Below, in pieces: positions 6,557 through 7,314 of a DNA stretch of 7,314 bases; within the stretch, counting starts at the first letter, position 1; every line of letters begins with the position of its first letter. Under the pieces are notes generated by a model, which was not told the origin of the DNA, did not search any database, and worked only from the letters and a program-made list of their open reading frames with translations. Made by a program: the position numbers and the translations under genes. Origin of the DNA: Pseudomonadota bacterium (GTDB taxonomy: Bacteria > Pseudomonadota > Alphaproteobacteria > Acetobacterales > Acetobacteraceae); contig JAFADX010000029.1 in NCBI GenBank assembly GCA_023424475.1, positions 1 through 7,314 of the forward strand, in the 5' to 3' direction.

Positions 6557-7165
6557 ATGCTCAAGATCCACGGCATCCCCCGCTCCCGCGCCTTCCGCTG
6601 CATCTGGGCCGCGGAGGAAGCCGGCCTGGCCTACGAGGTCGTGCCGCTCGGCTTCGCCGGCGGCTTCAAGCTCGAGCGACCGCTGGCCATCAACCCCAAC
6701 AACAAGATCCCCGCGCTCGAGGACGGCAGCCTCGTGCTGTTCGAAAGCCTCGCGATCAACCTGCACATCGCGCGGAAGGCCGGCGCCCCGCTGATGCCGT
6801 CCGGCGACGACGAGTCGCGCGTGCTGCAATGGACCCTCTGGGCGGCGGCCGAGGCCGAGCCGCACGTCATGCGCTGGGCCTACAACGCCTACCTCAAGCC
6901 CGAAGCCGAGCGCAGCGCGGCGGAAGCCGCCGCCGGCAAGGAGGCGATGGACGCCCGCCTCGCCGTGCTCGAGGCGGAGCTCGCGGCACGCCCCTACCTG
7001 GTGGGCAACGGCTTCACCATCGCCGACCTCAACCTCGCCTCGGTGCTCTATGGCGCCTGGCTCAACGGCTACGACCTCGGGCCCTTTCCCAAGGTCAAGG
7101 CGTGGCTCGACGCCTGCCTGACGCGGCCCAAGGCCCTCGCCGCACGCAGGCAGCGGGAAGGCTGA
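6557..7165 (+). CDS. Glutathione S-transferase family protein
   Basis: A 202-residue protein with the two-domain GST layout. The N-terminal thioredoxin-like domain starts MLKIHGIPRSRAFRCIWAAE, with Ser10 as the likely catalytic position. It has the cis-proline segment NKIPALEDG (P52) and the glutathione-binding ES pair at 63-64. The helical C-terminal domain has FTIADLNLA around 153-161, the conserved N-capping box with buried Asp157. Such enzymes conjugate or reduce electrophiles with glutathione in the cytosol; the substrate cannot be told from sequence alone. A longer in-frame start at 6503 would add 18 residues unlike any GST N-terminus, so ATG 6557 is preferred, with a weak GGAA 9 bases upstream. 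GC is about 75% where sampled, which matches the host and marks the end of the compositionally unusual region. It is followed by a strong hairpin. Confidence 0.93.
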   Translation: MLKIHGIPRSRAFRCIWAAEEAGLAYEVVPLGFAGGFKLERPLAINPNNKIPALEDGSLVLFESLAINLHIARKAGAPLMPSGDDESRVLQWTLWAAAEAEPHVMRWAYNAYLKPEAERSAAEAAAGKEAMDARLAVLEAELAARPYLVGNGFTIADLNLASVLYGAWLNGYDLGPFPKVKAWLDACLTRPKALAARRQREG

Positions 7166-7175
7166 AAGCCTGCTC

Positions 7176-7201
7176 GGACATGCGCCAAGCGGCGCATGTC
7201 C
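7176..7201 (+). terminator. Strong hairpin after the GST gene, possible terminator
   Basis: GGACATGCGCC at 7176-7186 and GGCGCATGTCC at 7191-7201 pair perfectly over 11 bp around an AAGC loop, 10 bases after the GST stop codon. No U tract follows on the plus strand, so it would be an atypical terminator; an mRNA 3'-end stabiliser or a repeat unit is also possible. The structure itself is certain from the sequence. Confidence 0.5.
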
Positions 7202-7314
7202 ATGTGCGGCAGCGCCCGCGTCCCCATCCGGGCTGAAGCATGTTCCGATCTGTCGGAACCGGCACCGGCCCGCATCCCCGCCCGGCCACCCAACGACAGT
7301 ATCCTGGATGGGTG
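7202..7314. other. Right-edge non-coding stretch
   Basis: Apart from the inverted repeat above, I see no supported gene. Short open frames on the minus strand here (for example 7069-7293) are Arg-rich shadows of GC-rich DNA without ribosome-binding sites. A loose 6-bp inverted pair, CACCCA/TGGGTG, touches the right edge and could belong to the next feature. Confidence 0.4.
7242..7259. repeat. Inverted repeat GTTCCGA-TCTG-TCGGAAC, possible dispersed intergenic repeat
   Basis: Two 7-bp arms, GTTCCGA at 7242-7248 and TCGGAAC at 7253-7259, flank a 4-base TCTG loop. The preceding GAAGCAT resembles the conserved edge of short intergenic repeats that I recall from several alphaproteobacterial genomes. 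Only one copy is in this window, so membership of a repeat family is an inference. Confidence 0.4.

Noticed and set aside
7287..7314. CACCCA/TGGGTG inverted pair at the right edge
   Set aside because: Only 6 bp per arm with a 16-base spacer in GC-rich DNA, and cut by the window edge; it could easily be chance.

Overview
The window looks like chromosomal DNA of a high-GC alphaproteobacterium. Most coding DNA samples at about 68-75% GC, codons favour G/C in third position, and the proteins resemble those of the Rhodospirillales/Acetobacteraceae type (Roseomonas-like). That placement is an inference from composition and protein flavour, not from a search.

Left part (1-2118): a divergent pair. 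A minus-strand gene runs off the left edge; its N-terminus resembles a family-4 uracil-DNA glycosylase. Facing the other way is a complete electron-transfer flavoprotein-ubiquinone oxidoreductase (ETF-QO), which passes electrons from acyl-CoA and amino-acid dehydrogenases (via ETF) to ubiquinone. A 76-residue, two-helix membrane protein overlaps the ETF-QO stop codon through GTGA and is probably translationally coupled to it.

Middle part (2119-6473): an AT-richer intergenic stretch carries a possible promoter, a palindromic operator-like site and a leader hairpin. It precedes a 501-residue FAD oxidoreductase of the amine-oxidase/UDP-galactopyranose-mutase-like group. Convergent to it is a 649-residue polytopic membrane protein that resembles a GT-C type glycosyltransferase or glycan-processing protein. 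Divergent from that is a 175-residue class I SAM-dependent methyltransferase. The membrane-protein gene is compositionally foreign: about 53-57% GC in samples of its body, and 28% over 180 bp near its 5' end. The three genes may act in making or modifying a surface glycan, but the window holds no sugar-nucleotide or transport gene that would prove it.

Right part (6474-7314): a high-GC glutathione S-transferase-like gene, then about 150 bp of non-coding DNA with a perfect 11-bp-stem hairpin and a second 7-bp-stem inverted repeat that may belong to a dispersed intergenic repeat family.

No rRNA, tRNA, CRISPR array, transposase or insertion-sequence end was seen. The least ordinary parts are the AT-rich trough inside the membrane-protein gene with its two T8 tracts, the palindrome upstream of the flavoenzyme, and the uncharacterised flavoenzyme/membrane-protein/methyltransferase neighbourhood. 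I do not see a clearly new defence or mobile system.
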